A DNA stretch of 42,944 nucleotides from Mycolicibacterium peregrinum (lineage in GTDB: Bacteria > Actinomycetota > Actinomycetes > Mycobacteriales > Mycobacteriaceae). The stretch is from the NCBI RefSeq assembly GCF_001665625.1, contig NZ_LZSY01000156.1, forward strand, positions 1 through 42,944, given 5' to 3'. A model generated the notes under the pieces. The model saw nothing but the letters and a program-made list of their open reading frames with translations. It ran no database searches and was not told the origin of the DNA. Position 1 is the stretch's first letter. Each line of letters begins with the position of its first letter. Positions 30,716 to 39,658 of this stretch are shown here, one piece after another. Position numbers and translations under genes: made by a program.

Positions 30716-32296
30716 ATGCGGACCACTGGTGTCAGCCTGGGCCAACTGTTGTTAGCGCTGGATGCCACCCTGGTCAGACTGGTTGAGGCACCTCGCGGCC
30801 TAGATCTGGTGGTGGCCTCGGCCGCACTCATCGATTCCGACGACGTGCGCCTGGGCCTGGCCCCGTCCGCAGGCGCCGCGGACGTGTTCTTCCTGCTCGG
30901 ATTGTCCGAAGAAGACGCGCTGAGTTGGGTCGAGCAGCAGACCGCACGCCGGGCGCCTGCGGCGATCTTCATCAAGAAGCCATCCGATGCGGTCATTGAA
31001 CGAGCAGTGGCGGCGGGCACCGCGGTGGTTGCCGTCGATCCGCGGGCCCGCTGGGAGCGGCTGTACCGATTGGTCAACCATGTCTTCGAACACCATGGTG
31101 ACGGTGCGTTGCACGATTCGGGTACCGACCTGTTCGGCCTGGCCCAGTCGGTGGCCGAACGCACGCACGGCATGGTCAGCATCGAGGACGCCCAGTCACA
31201 CGTGTTGGCCTATTCAGCGTCCAGCGACGAAGCCGATGAGTTGCGTCGCCTGTCGATTCTCGGCCGAGCGGGTCCACCGGAGCATCTGGCGTGGATCGCC
31301 CAGTGGGGCATCTTCGATGCGTTGCGTTCCCGACCGGAGGCGGTGCGGGTGGCCGAGCGCCCCGAACTCGGGCTGCGGCCCAGGCTGGCGATCGGCATCT
31401 TCGCGCCCGCCGTCGACGAGCGCCGGGCCGCCGCGTTCGTCGGCACCATCTGGGTGCAGCAGGGCAGTCGCCCGCTGGCCGAGGACGCCGAGGAGGTGAT
31501 GCGCGGCGCCGCTGTTCTGGCCGCGCGGATCATGGCGCGCCTGGCCGCCGCGCCGTCCACCCATGCCGTGCGGGTACAGGAACTGCTGGGGTTGGGTGAG
31601 GCGGAGGCCCCCGTCGAAGTGGAGTTGATCGCCCGGGAACTAGGTGTGGCCGTTGACGGCCGGGCCGCGGTGATCGGCTTCGACAGCCGCGCCGGAGCCA
31701 ATCAGGCGAGCCGACTGGCTGATGTTCTGGCTTTGAGCGCCAGCGCCTTTCGCCATGACGCACAGATGGCCTCGGTGGGATCGCGGGTCTATGTGCTGTT
31801 CCCCACCACTGGTAAGGCGGTGACGTCGTGGGTGCGGGGCACCGTGGCGTCGCTGCGCACCGAGTTGGGACTGGAGCTGCACGCGGTGATCGCCAGCCCG
31901 GTGGCCGGGTTGGCCGGCGCGGCGGCGGCCCGCACCGATGTCGACCGGGTGCTCGACACGGCCGGACGCCATCCCGGAACGCTGGCCGCCGTCACCTCGC
32001 TGGCCGAGGCGCGCACGACGGTGTTGCTCGACGAGATCGTCACCGCCATCGCCGCCGACGAGCGGCTGATCGATCCGCGGGTGCGGATGTTGCGGGCCGA
32101 CGAACCGGTGCTCGCGGAAACCCTCGGTGTGTACCTGGACTGCTTCGGCGACGTGGCCGCGGCCGCGCAGCATCTGCACGTACACCCCAACACTGTCCGT
32201 TACCGGATCCGCCGCGTGGAAGAGCTGCTGGCGACCTCCCTCAACGATGCCGATGTCCGGCTGCTGCTCGCGTTGAGTCTGCGTGCCACAGCGTGA
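30716..32296 (+). CDS. pruC: PucR-family regulator of proline catabolism (Rv1186c-like)
   Basis: This 526-residue protein has an N-terminal PucR sensory region, a central GGDEF-like degenerate region and a C-terminal PucR-type helix-turn-helix (YLDCFGDVAAAAQHLHVHPN, followed by TVRYRIRRVEELL). It faces pruA across 83 bp. M. tuberculosis Rv1186c in the same place, PruC, activates pruAB in response to proline, so this is the likely role. The start is ATG 30716. A GAGCAGACGC-family palindrome follows its stop and may end its transcript before the carotenoid oxygenase gene. Confidence 0.85.
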   Translation: MRTTGVSLGQLLLALDATLVRLVEAPRGLDLVVASAALIDSDDVRLGLAPSAGAADVFFLLGLSEEDALSWVEQQTARRAPAAIFIKKPSDAVIERAVAAGTAVVAVDPRARWERLYRLVNHVFEHHGDGALHDSGTDLFGLAQSVAERTHGMVSIEDAQSHVLAYSASSDEADELRRLSILGRAGPPEHLAWIAQWGIFDALRSRPEAVRVAERPELGLRPRLAIGIFAPAVDERRAAAFVGTIWVQQGSRPLAEDAEEVMRGAAVLAARIMARLAAAPSTHAVRVQELLGLGEAEAPVEVELIARELGVAVDGRAAVIGFDSRAGANQASRLADVLALSASAFRHDAQMASVGSRVYVLFPTTGKAVTSWVRGTVASLRTELGLELHAVIASPVAGLAGAAAARTDVDRVLDTAGRHPGTLAAVTSLAEARTTVLLDEIVTAIAADERLIDPRVRMLRADEPVLAETLGVYLDCFGDVAAAAQHLHVHPNTVRYRIRRVEELLATSLNDADVRLLLALSLRATA

Positions 32297-32310
32297 GTCG
32301 CCTCCCCTGC

Positions 32311-32368
32311 CGAGCAGACGCTCAGGTACCCAGATGCTCGGCGTGTCGGGTACCGCCGCGTCTGCTCG
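32311..32368. repeat. Long inverted repeat of the GAGCAGACGC family (copy 2)
   Basis: Arms at 32311-32331 and 32348-32368 pair at 18 of 21 positions, with the outer CGAGCAGACGC and the inner GGTACCC perfect. The three mismatches are between them. It lies 15 bases after pruC, a probable transcript-end signal, and shares both arm blocks with copy 1 at 52-107. Confidence 0.8.
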
Positions 32369-32461
32369 CCAGAAATGTGGGCCCCTGTCCATCGTTCGGT
32401 TGACATACGAATCAGCCGCGAAGGCGTCGCGCGGACGCGGGCGAAGCGGCACCGTAGGGGT

Positions 32462-33958
32462 ATGACGACCGAAACGGTTCAGCACACATACGAACATCCG
32501 TATCTGAGCGGGAACTACGCCCCGGTACATGACGAGGTCACGGTCACCGACCTGACGGTCACGGGGAACATTCCGGACTACCTCGACGGGCGCTACCTGC
32601 GCACCGGGCCCAACCCGCTGCGCGCTCCCGATCCGGAACGCCACCACTGGTTTCTGGGCGACGGCATGGCGCACGGGATCCGGCTGCGCGACGGCAGCGC
32701 GACCTGGTACCGGAATCGCTGGATCAGGTCGAGTTCGGTCGCGCGCCAGCTCGGCGAAAAATGGGCCGGCGGCGCGCACGCCGGTGGGTTCGACTTCCCC
32801 TCGAACACCAACATCATCGGCCATGCCGGCCGGACGTTGGTGGTCACCGAGGCCGGCGTGCGACCCTACGAACTCACCGACGAGCTCGAAACGGTAGGTC
32901 CGTCCGACTTCTGCGGCACACTGTTCGGCGGATTCACCGCACACCCGAAGCATGATCCGAAAACCGGTGAACTGCATGCCGTCTCGTACAACCCGTTGCG
33001 CGGCAACTTGGTGAGCTACACCGTCACCGGGGTGGACGGAAGGGTCCGGCGCACCGTCGACATCGCCTTACGCGCCCAGACGATGATGCACGACTTCACC
33101 CTGACCGAGAAGTATGTGGTGCTCTACGACCTGCCGGTGCTGCTCGATCTGACGACGATGGTCAAGAGTGCCCCGGCGCGTGCCGCCGCACGGTTGCTGA
33201 CCGGATTCGCTGCCCGGCACGCGGCACCGGACTTCGTCCTGCGCGCCGCCATGCGCGGATCCGAACGCGCCGCGCTGCCGACGACGGCGATGCCGTACCG
33301 GTGGTCACCGGAGCACGGTGCTCGTATCGGGGTGATGCCCCGCGAGGGATCAGCCGCCGACATCCGGTGGTTCGACATACCGCCGTGCTATGTGTTCCAC
33401 ACCCTCAACGGGTACGACCAGACCGGACCCGACGGCGAACAGATCGTGCTCGACGTCGTCCGACATCCTGCGGTGTTCACAACCGGTGACCGGCTGTTCA
33501 CCGACTCGATCACGTTGGACCGCTGGACCGTTGACCTTCGCACCGGAAAGGTGCGCGAGCAGCGACTCCACGACGAGACCCAGGAATTCCCCCGCATCGA
33601 CGACCGCACAGTCGGGCGGCAGCACCGGTACGGCTACACCGTCAGCCTGCCCCCGGAACCGGACGCGCCGGCCGGCGCCATCCTGCGCCACGACCTGCGT
33701 GAGGGAACCACCGACCGGGTCGACTTCGGGCCCGGGCGCGAACCCGGCGAATTCGTCTTCGTCCCGTCCGGACCGGATGCCGACGAGAACGACGGCGTGG
33801 TGATGGGATTCGTCTACGACCGAGCCGAGAACCGTAGCGATCTGGTGTTGCTCGACGGGCAGAGTCTGGCACCCGTTGCCACCGTGCACATTCCGGTCAG
33901 GGTCCCACACGGATTCCACGGAAACTGGGTGGCCACCGAAGGCGGCGGCGGCCGTTAA
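32462..33958 (+). CDS. Carotenoid cleavage oxygenase (RPE65 family)
   Basis: This 498-residue seven-bladed propeller oxygenase cleaves a carotenoid or apocarotenoid double bond. The four iron-ligand histidines are recognisable: H161 (FTAHPKHD), H210 (MMHDF), H313 (VFHTLN) and H486 (PHGFHGNW). Family signatures YLRTGPNP and HHWFLGDGMAHG are near the N-terminus. Apocarotenoid-cleaving homologues exist in M. tuberculosis (Rv0654). It ends with TAACAT, the -10 of the following kinase gene. ATG 32462 has AGGGG very close upstream. No carotenoid biosynthesis gene lies nearby, so the substrate is open. Confidence 0.9.
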   Translation: MTTETVQHTYEHPYLSGNYAPVHDEVTVTDLTVTGNIPDYLDGRYLRTGPNPLRAPDPERHHWFLGDGMAHGIRLRDGSATWYRNRWIRSSSVARQLGEKWAGGAHAGGFDFPSNTNIIGHAGRTLVVTEAGVRPYELTDELETVGPSDFCGTLFGGFTAHPKHDPKTGELHAVSYNPLRGNLVSYTVTGVDGRVRRTVDIALRAQTMMHDFTLTEKYVVLYDLPVLLDLTTMVKSAPARAAARLLTGFAARHAAPDFVLRAAMRGSERAALPTTAMPYRWSPEHGARIGVMPREGSAADIRWFDIPPCYVFHTLNGYDQTGPDGEQIVLDVVRHPAVFTTGDRLFTDSITLDRWTVDLRTGKVREQRLHDETQEFPRIDDRTVGRQHRYGYTVSLPPEPDAPAGAILRHDLREGTTDRVDFGPGREPGEFVFVPSGPDADENDGVVMGFVYDRAENRSDLVLLDGQSLAPVATVHIPVRVPHGFHGNWVATEGGGGR

Positions 33959-33961
33959 CAT
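33956..33961 (+). promoter_or_regulatory. -10 box of the histidine kinase gene, overlapping the oxygenase stop
   Basis: TAACAT contains the TAA stop of the carotenoid oxygenase and ends 6 bases before ATG 33968. The kinase therefore probably has its own leaderless promoter. Confidence 0.45.
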
Positions 33962-33967
33962 CGGCAG

Positions 33968-35176
33968 ATGACCGAAACCGGTCCGTCCACTACAGCAGTC
34001 CTGCGGGAACCGTCGGACTGGCATTGGATGTGGGAGACCTACGTCTGCGGGTTGTGCGTCGCGGCGGTCGTCGCGGTGGTGCTGCTGCGACACACCCTCG
34101 GCGGCAACGTAGGAGTGGCGTGCGGCGCACTCGCCGCGATGGTCGTCGTCGTTCTGGTGTTCGGACGCAGCGTGATTCACGATGCGGATCCGATCACCGG
34201 CCCGGTGAGCGCACGGACGGCGGCGTTCCTGGCAGTGATGATCGGCCTCTGGCTGCTCGCGCTGCTGGCCGCGGCGCCGGCCGTCGCGGCAATTCCGGCG
34301 CTCTTCCCGCTGATCTTCGCCACGTTGCCGCTGACGGCGGCGTTGACGCTGACCTTCCTGGTCACCCTGGCACCGTTGGGCCTCGCCGTGGCCATCCACG
34401 GGCTGGGGTGGCCGAGCCTGCCGCTGGTGGCCGCGGTGACCCTCGTCGGTGCGGTTGCCGCCCCGATCATCGGTACCACCATCATGACCACCATGCGCCA
34501 GCGACAGAAGTTGGCGGAGACGGTCGCCGAGTTGGCGGCCAGCCGGGCCGAAGCCGCCCGCCTGTCACGGGAGGCCGGCGTGGCCGGCGAACGGGAGCGG
34601 CTGGCCCGGGAGATCCACGACACCCTGGCCCAGGGATTCACCAGCATCGTGGCGCTCGCCCAGGCGGTGCAGGCCGAGAGCGACGCCGATCCGGCCGCCG
34701 CCGCCCGGCATGTGGAGTTGATCCGCAACACCGCGCGCGACAACCTGGCCGAGGCCCGCACGATGGTCACCAGGCTGACCCCGGCCGCGTTGGAGGAGGG
34801 CTCCCTGCCTGCTGCCCTGCGCCGCCAGTGCGAGCGATTGGCCGCCGAGACCGGCATCGCCGTCGACATACACATCGACGACGACCTACCCTCGCTCGGC
34901 ATGGCCGCCGATGTGGTGTTGTTGCGCAGCGCGCAGGAGGCGATGACGAACGTGCGCCGGCATTCGCAGGCCAGTGAACTCCGGGTCCACCTTGAGCCCG
35001 TACCGCACGGGGTACGACTTTGCCTGTCCGACAACGGTATCGGCCTGCAGCCCGACCACGTCGACGGTTTCGGCCTGCGCGGTATGCAGGCCCGGCTGGA
35101 TCAGGTCGGCGGCACCCTGACGCTGTCGGTGCCCGACGGTGGCGGCGTGCGGGTGATCGTGGCGGTGCCGGCATGA
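33968..35176 (+). CDS. NarL-family sensor histidine kinase
   Basis: This 402-residue membrane kinase has four to five hydrophobic segments in residues about 22-172 and almost no extracytoplasmic loop, which points to sensing within the membrane. A short coiled coil (180-215) leads to a HisKA_3 dimerisation domain, with the phosphorylated H217 in AREIHDTLAQGF. The ATPase domain has EAMTNVRRHSQA (324-335), DNGIGL (355-360) and GFGLRGM (367-373). It partners the response regulator whose ATG overlaps its stop (ATGA). The signal is unknown. Neighbouring candidate targets are the carotenoid oxygenase upstream and unlinked genes. Confidence 0.93.
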   Translation: MTETGPSTTAVLREPSDWHWMWETYVCGLCVAAVVAVVLLRHTLGGNVGVACGALAAMVVVVLVFGRSVIHDADPITGPVSARTAAFLAVMIGLWLLALLAAAPAVAAIPALFPLIFATLPLTAALTLTFLVTLAPLGLAVAIHGLGWPSLPLVAAVTLVGAVAAPIIGTTIMTTMRQRQKLAETVAELAASRAEAARLSREAGVAGERERLAREIHDTLAQGFTSIVALAQAVQAESDADPAAAARHVELIRNTARDNLAEARTMVTRLTPAALEEGSLPAALRRQCERLAAETGIAVDIHIDDDLPSLGMAADVVLLRSAQEAMTNVRRHSQASELRVHLEPVPHGVRLCLSDNGIGLQPDHVDGFGLRGMQARLDQVGGTLTLSVPDGGGVRVIVAVPA

Positions 35177-35802
35177 CCGGCACTGCGACAAGAGTCCTGC
35201 TGGTCGACGATCACCCGGTGGTCCGCGAGGGGCTGCGCGGCATGATCGACGCCGAGGACGACCTGACGGTGATCGGTGAGGCCGGTTCCGGGGCCGAGGC
35301 GATCGGGTTGGCCGGCGCGCTGCGCCCCGATGTCATCTTGATGGATCTGCGGATGCCCGGAATCGACGGCGTCACCGCCACTGCCCAGATTCTGGCCGCC
35401 GATCCTTCGATCCACATCGTCGTGGTCACCACCTACGAAAGTGACACCGACATCCTTCGCGCTGTCGAGGCCGGCGCGACGGGCTATCTGCTCAAGGATG
35501 CGTCCCGCGCCGAGTTGGCCCGTGCGGTGCGCGACGCCGCGCGCGGCAAGACGGTGCTGGCCCCCGGCGTCGCCGACCGATTGGTGAACGCGGTCCGGAC
35601 GCCGGCGGTGACACTGTCGGTGCGGGAGGCCGAGGCGCTGGCCTTGGTGGCCACAGGTGCCACCAACGCCGATATCGGCCGCGCACTACACATCAGCGAG
35701 GCCACCGTGAAGACCCATCTGCTGCGGGCGTTCCACAAACTCGGGGTGTCCGACCGCACGGCGGCGGTCACCAAAGCGATGTCGCTGGGCCTGCTGGGCT
35801 GA
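35173..35802 (+). CDS. NarL-family response regulator
   Basis: This 209-residue response regulator has a receiver domain with acidic pair D12 D13, phosphorylated D58 (LMDLRMPG) and K108. The LuxR-type helix-turn-helix spans 147-205 (TLSVREAEALALVATGATNADIGRALHISEATVKTHLLRAFHKL). The start overlaps the kinase stop, so the pair is stoichiometrically coupled. A perfect 17-bp-stem palindrome follows its stop and separates it from the convergent aminotransferase gene. Confidence 0.95.
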   Translation: MTGTATRVLLVDDHPVVREGLRGMIDAEDDLTVIGEAGSGAEAIGLAGALRPDVILMDLRMPGIDGVTATAQILAADPSIHIVVVTTYESDTDILRAVEAGATGYLLKDASRAELARAVRDAARGKTVLAPGVADRLVNAVRTPAVTLSVREAEALALVATGATNADIGRALHISEATVKTHLLRAFHKLGVSDRTAAVTKAMSLGLLG

Positions 35803-35812
35803 TTTTCTCCCG

Positions 35813-35870
35813 CGAGCAGACGCAAACTCGCACATTTTCAGCGGAAAACTGATGAGTTTGCGTCTGCTCG
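35813..35870. terminator. Perfect long palindrome of the GAGCAGACGC family (copy 3)
   Basis: CGAGCAGACGCAAACTC (35813-35829) pairs perfectly with 35854-35870. Inside the loop, TTTTC and GAAAA can pair again. It lies exactly between two convergent stops (35802 and 35875), as expected for a bidirectional transcript end. The outer 11 bases match copies 1 and 2 while the inner arm differs (AAACTC rather than GGTACCC). Confidence 0.8.
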
Positions 35871-35874
35871 GCGG

Positions 35875-36975
35875 TTAGGAGAGGCGTGCGACCGCAGCGG
35901 CGATGCGCTCGTCGGTCGCGGTCAGTGCGACCCGCACGTACTGAGCTCCGGCCGGACCGTAGAACTCGCCCGGCGCCACGAGGATGCCGCGCTCGGCCAG
36001 CCACTTGACGGTGTCGCGGCACGGCTCGCCGCGAGTGGCCCACAGGTACAGGCCCGCCTCGGAATGCTCGATGGTGAATCCGGCCGCCTGCAGTGCGGGT
36101 AGCAGCAGCGCCCGGCGTTGCGCGTATCGCTCGCGTTGCACGGCTTCGTGCTCGTCGTCGTCGAGGGCGGCGACCATCGCGGCCTGCACCGCCGTCGGCA
36201 CCATCATCCCGGCGTGCTTGCGGACCGCGAGCAGTTCGGCGACGACAGCCGGGTCACCGGCGACGAACCCGGCACGGTAGCCGGCGAGCGAGGAGGTCTT
36301 GGACAGCGAGTGCACCGCGAGCAGCCCGGTGTGGTCACCGTCGCAGACCGATGGATGCAGGACACTGAGCGGCTCGGCTTCCCAGCTCAGGCCCAGGTAG
36401 CACTCGTCGGAAGCGATGAGCACCCCACGGTCGCGGGCCCAGGTCACCACCTTGCGGAGGTGGTCGGCCGGGAGCACCTTCCCGGTGGGGTTGCTCGGCG
36501 AGTTCAGGTAGATCAGCGCGGGACGTTGCGGACCCAGCTGGGTGAGCGAATCGGCACGCAGCACCTGCGCCCCGGCCAGCAGGGCACCGACCTCGTAAGT
36601 CGGGTAGGCCAGCTCCGGGACGACGACGGCATCGCTGGGACCGATCGCCAGCAGCGTCGGCAGCCAGGCGATCAGCTCCTTGGTGCCGATCACCGGCAGC
36701 ACCGCATCCGGCGCCAGGTCGGTGATGCCGTACCGGCGTCGCAGTGCCGCCCCGGCCGAGGCTCGCAGCGCCGGTGTCCCGGCCGTCGTCGGATAGCCGG
36801 GAGCCGAACTGGCGGCGGCCAGCGCCTCCCGGATGACCGGTGCCACCGGATCTACCGGAGTGCCTACCGAAAGGTCGACGATTCCGTCGGGGTGCGAGCG
36901 GGCCAGAGCAGTGACGTCCGCCAGGGTGTCCCACGGAAACTCTGGCAATGCCGCCGAACGACGCTGTCGCACCAC
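35875..36975 (-). CDS. PLP-dependent aminotransferase, succinyl-DAP transaminase-like (Rv1178-like)
   Basis: This 366-residue fold-type I aminotransferase has NSPSNPTGKVLP (158-169), D190 in IASDECYLG, the PLP lysine K226 in SLSKTSSLAGYR and a C-terminal YVRVAL arginine. Genes of this family are often labelled dapC (N-succinyl-LL-DAP transaminase), and this one matches Rv1178 beside fdxC. Mycobacteria have another DapC candidate (Rv0858c), so the exact substrate is unsettled and no symbol is given. Two consecutive GTG codons (36975, 36972) could start it. It lies 29 bases after fdxC in the same direction. Confidence 0.88.
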   Translation of the reverse strand: MVRQRRSAALPEFPWDTLADVTALARSHPDGIVDLSVGTPVDPVAPVIREALAAASSAPGYPTTAGTPALRASAGAALRRRYGITDLAPDAVLPVIGTKELIAWLPTLLAIGPSDAVVVPELAYPTYEVGALLAGAQVLRADSLTQLGPQRPALIYLNSPSNPTGKVLPADHLRKVVTWARDRGVLIASDECYLGLSWEAEPLSVLHPSVCDGDHTGLLAVHSLSKTSSLAGYRAGFVAGDPAVVAELLAVRKHAGMMVPTAVQAAMVAALDDDEHEAVQRERYAQRRALLLPALQAAGFTIEHSEAGLYLWATRGEPCRDTVKWLAERGILVAPGEFYGPAGAQYVRVALTATDERIAAAVARLS

Positions 36976-37004
36976 GTCAGTCTCGAAGCCGGATTCGACC
37001 GTGC

Positions 37005-37328
37005 TCAGTCCTCGGCCTTGGCCGGCAGGTCCTTGATCACCTGCGGATCGTTGTCGGTCTGGCCGACCTTGGACGCGCCGCCGGGCGAACCCAGCTCGGA
37101 GAAGAAGTCAGCGTTGGCCTGCGCGTAGCTGCTCCACTGGTCCGGCACATCGTCTTCGTAGTAGATGGCCTCGACCGGGCAGACCGGTTCGCACGCGCCG
37201 CAATCCACACACTCGTCGGGGTGGATGTACAGCATGCGGGCACCCTCGTAGATGCAATCGACCGGGCACTCTTCGATACATGCCTTGTCTTTGACGTCGA
37301 CGCAGGGTTCGGCAATGACGTACGTCAC
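37005..37328 (-). CDS. fdxC: 7Fe ferredoxin
   Basis: This 107-residue bacterial ferredoxin has two clusters. The N-terminal cysteines C9, C17, C21 (CVDVKDKACIEECPVDC) and the later CVDCGACEPVCP are typical of 3Fe-4S plus 4Fe-4S proteins. The tail after residue 65 (ADFFSELGSPGGASKVG) is the mycobacterial FdxC type, with the same length as Rv1177. It carries electrons for oxidoreductases such as cytochromes P450. GTG 37328 has AGGAGAG 7 bases upstream. A 262-bp gap to the divergent fadH gene holds both promoters and no gene. Confidence 0.95.
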   Translation of the reverse strand: MTYVIAEPCVDVKDKACIEECPVDCIYEGARMLYIHPDECVDCGACEPVCPVEAIYYEDDVPDQWSSYAQANADFFSELGSPGGASKVGQTDNDPQVIKDLPAKAED

Positions 37329-37578
37329 TGATGTCTCTCCTGTCCAGTGGGCTGCTGGGCTCGGTGGTCGGGACTCTGTTGAGTTCGACGTCACAGTATG
37401 CGTTGCCGATACTTGGACGCGCGTCTCAGTGTGTCCTAACTTCACGCGTCACCCAGTTATGGGTGGCGCGTGGTAACTGATACTAGCCGTCGCAGATACA
37501 GCTCGCCTAGCCGCCTGACCGATTCCTTTTGCCCAACCCAGATCACTCAATTAGTTGCATAGGACCGTCGGTCCCACC

Positions 37579-37584
37579 TACCCT
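37579..37584 (+). promoter_or_regulatory. -10 box of the dienoyl-CoA reductase gene
   Basis: TACCCT ends 6 bases before ATG 37591, a leaderless-type spacing. No ribosome-binding sequence is present. Confidence 0.45.
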
Positions 37585-37590
37585 GCGGAC

Positions 37591-39606
37591 ATGGGGTTGA
37601 CCTATCCGCATCTCTTGTCGCCGTTGGACCTCGGCTTCACCGCGCTGCGCAACCGGGTCGTGATGGGCTCGATGCACACCGGCCTCGAGGACCGTGCCGG
37701 TGACACCGCGAAGCTCGCCGAATACTTCGCCGAGCGGGCCCGCGGTGGCGTCGGGCTGATCATCACCGGTGGCTACGCCCCCAACAAGACCGGTTGGCTG
37801 CTGCCGTTCGCCTCACAACTGGTGTCCTCCGCCGAAGCGCGACGCCACCGCCGGATCACCGGTGCCGTCCACGATGCCGACGGCAAGATCCTGCTGCAGA
37901 TCCTGCACGCCGGACGCTATGCGTATCACCCACTTTCGGTGAGCGCATCGTCGATCAAGGCCCCCATCAACCCGTTCCGGCCGCGCGCCTTGCGGGACGT
38001 CAAGGGCACCATCGACGATTTCGTCCGCTGCGCGCTGCTCGCCCGCGAAGCTGGTTATGACGGCGTCGAGATCATGGGCAGCGAGGGCTATCTGCTCAAC
38101 CAGTTCCTGGCACCGCGCACCAACAAGCGCACCGACGCGTGGGGCGGCACCCCGGATAAGCGCCGTCGCTTCCCGGTCGAGATCGTGCGACGGGTGCGCG
38201 AGGCGGTCGGCTCCGACTTCATCATCTGCTACCGCCTCTCGATGGCCGACTACGTCGAGGACGGTCAGACCTGGGAGGAAATCGTCGCGCTGGCAACCGA
38301 AGTCGAGGCGGCCGGCGCGACGATCCTGAACTCGGGCTTCGGCTGGCACGAGGCGCGGGTACCCACGATCGTCACCTCGGTGCCCAACAGCGCCTTCGCC
38401 GACATCAGCAGTGCGGTGGCCGAGCACGTCTCCATCCCGGTGGTGGCGTCCAACCGGATCAACATGCCGCAGAGCGCCGAGCAGATCCTGGCCGACACCC
38501 ACGTCCAGCTGATCTCGATGGCGCGTCCCCTGCTCAGCGATCCGGACTGGGTGCTCAAGGCCGCCGAGGAGCGGGCCGACGAGATCAACACCTGCATCGC
38601 GTGCAATCAGGCCTGCCTCGACCATGCCTTTGTGCACAAGAAGGTTTCGTGCCTGCTCAACCCGAGGGCCGGGCGAGAGACGACATTGGTGCTCAGCCCG
38701 ACGCGTCGGGCCCGTTCGGTGGCCGTCGTAGGCGCCGGCCCAGCCGGGTTGTCGACCGCGGTCAACGCCGCCCAGCGCGGTCACCGGGTCACGCTGTTCG
38801 AGGCGGGGTCGGCCATCGGCGGCCAATTCGACCTGGCCAGAAGGATTCCCGGCAAGGAAGAGTTCAACGAGACCATCCGGTACTACACGACGATGCTCGA
38901 CAAGCTCGAGGTCGACGTGCGATTGGGGGTTCGCGCCGGAGCCGACGACCTGGCCGGCTTCGACGATGTGGTGCTCGCGAGCGGGGTCACACCGCGCCTT
39001 CCCGCCATTCCAGGGATCGACCATCCGAAGGTGCTCACCTACGCCCAGGCCATCACCGGTGCGCCCGTGGGCAAGTCGGTAGCGGTGATCGGCGCCGGCG
39101 GAATCGGCTTTGACGTGAGCGAATTCCTGACCACCGATGCTTCTCCCACCCTGAATCTCAAGGAGTGGAAGGCCGAGTGGGGTGTGGCCGACCCCCAGGA
39201 AGCCCGTGGCGCGCTCACCACTCCCCTGCCCGCCCCCGCCGTGCGCGAGGTGTATCTGCTGCAGCGCACCAAGGGCCCACAGGGCCGCAACCTCGGCAAG
39301 ACCAGCGGGTGGGTTCATCGAGCATCACTGAAAGCCAAAGGGGTGCATCAGCTTTCCGGAGTGAACTACGAGCTCATCGACGATGAGGGTCTGCACATCA
39401 GCTTCGGTTCCGAACACCGGGACCGACGCGTGCTCCCGGTCGACAACGTGGTGATCTGCGCTGGACAGGAATCGGTACGTGATCTCGAAGCGGACCTTCG
39501 GCGCAACGGCATCGAACCCCACATCATCGGAGGCGCTGCTGTGGCAGCCGAACTCGATGCGAAACGAGCAATCAAACAGGGCACCGAATTGGCCGCGGCA
39601 CTCTAG
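37591..39606 (+). CDS. fadH: NADPH-dependent 2,4-dienoyl-CoA reductase
   Basis: This 671-residue iron-sulfur flavoenzyme reduces 2,4-dienoyl-CoA intermediates during breakdown of polyunsaturated fatty acids. An N-terminal old-yellow-enzyme TIM barrel binds FMN (residues 1 to about 330; NRVVMGSMHTGLE, GVEIMGSEGYLLNQFLAPR). Then comes the 4Fe-4S motif C335-x2-C338-x3-C342-x11-C354. The C-terminal FAD/NADPH domain begins SVAVVGAGPAGLSTAVNAA. It resembles Rv1175c in length and context beside fdxC. ATG 37591 is leaderless-type, and a longer frame upstream is not needed. Confidence 0.94.
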   Translation: MGLTYPHLLSPLDLGFTALRNRVVMGSMHTGLEDRAGDTAKLAEYFAERARGGVGLIITGGYAPNKTGWLLPFASQLVSSAEARRHRRITGAVHDADGKILLQILHAGRYAYHPLSVSASSIKAPINPFRPRALRDVKGTIDDFVRCALLAREAGYDGVEIMGSEGYLLNQFLAPRTNKRTDAWGGTPDKRRRFPVEIVRRVREAVGSDFIICYRLSMADYVEDGQTWEEIVALATEVEAAGATILNSGFGWHEARVPTIVTSVPNSAFADISSAVAEHVSIPVVASNRINMPQSAEQILADTHVQLISMARPLLSDPDWVLKAAEERADEINTCIACNQACLDHAFVHKKVSCLLNPRAGRETTLVLSPTRRARSVAVVGAGPAGLSTAVNAAQRGHRVTLFEAGSAIGGQFDLARRIPGKEEFNETIRYYTTMLDKLEVDVRLGVRAGADDLAGFDDVVLASGVTPRLPAIPGIDHPKVLTYAQAITGAPVGKSVAVIGAGGIGFDVSEFLTTDASPTLNLKEWKAEWGVADPQEARGALTTPLPAPAVREVYLLQRTKGPQGRNLGKTSGWVHRASLKAKGVHQLSGVNYELIDDEGLHISFGSEHRDRRVLPVDNVVICAGQESVRDLEADLRRNGIEPHIIGGAAVAAELDAKRAIKQGTELAAAL

Positions 39607-39658
39607 GCTGCGCTGCGCGAACTTTCCGAAAAGCCCGCAATGACGCTGCCCCGTCGGT

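Noticed and set aside
32400..32405. TTGACA as -35 of the carotenoid oxygenase gene
   Set aside because: No acceptable -10 lies 16-19 bases downstream, so a promoter could not be supported.
37813..39318. 501-codon minus-strand open frame inside fadH
   Set aside because: It lies wholly within a well-supported gene. Its composition is typical of an antisense shadow and it has no ribosome-binding sequence or motif.
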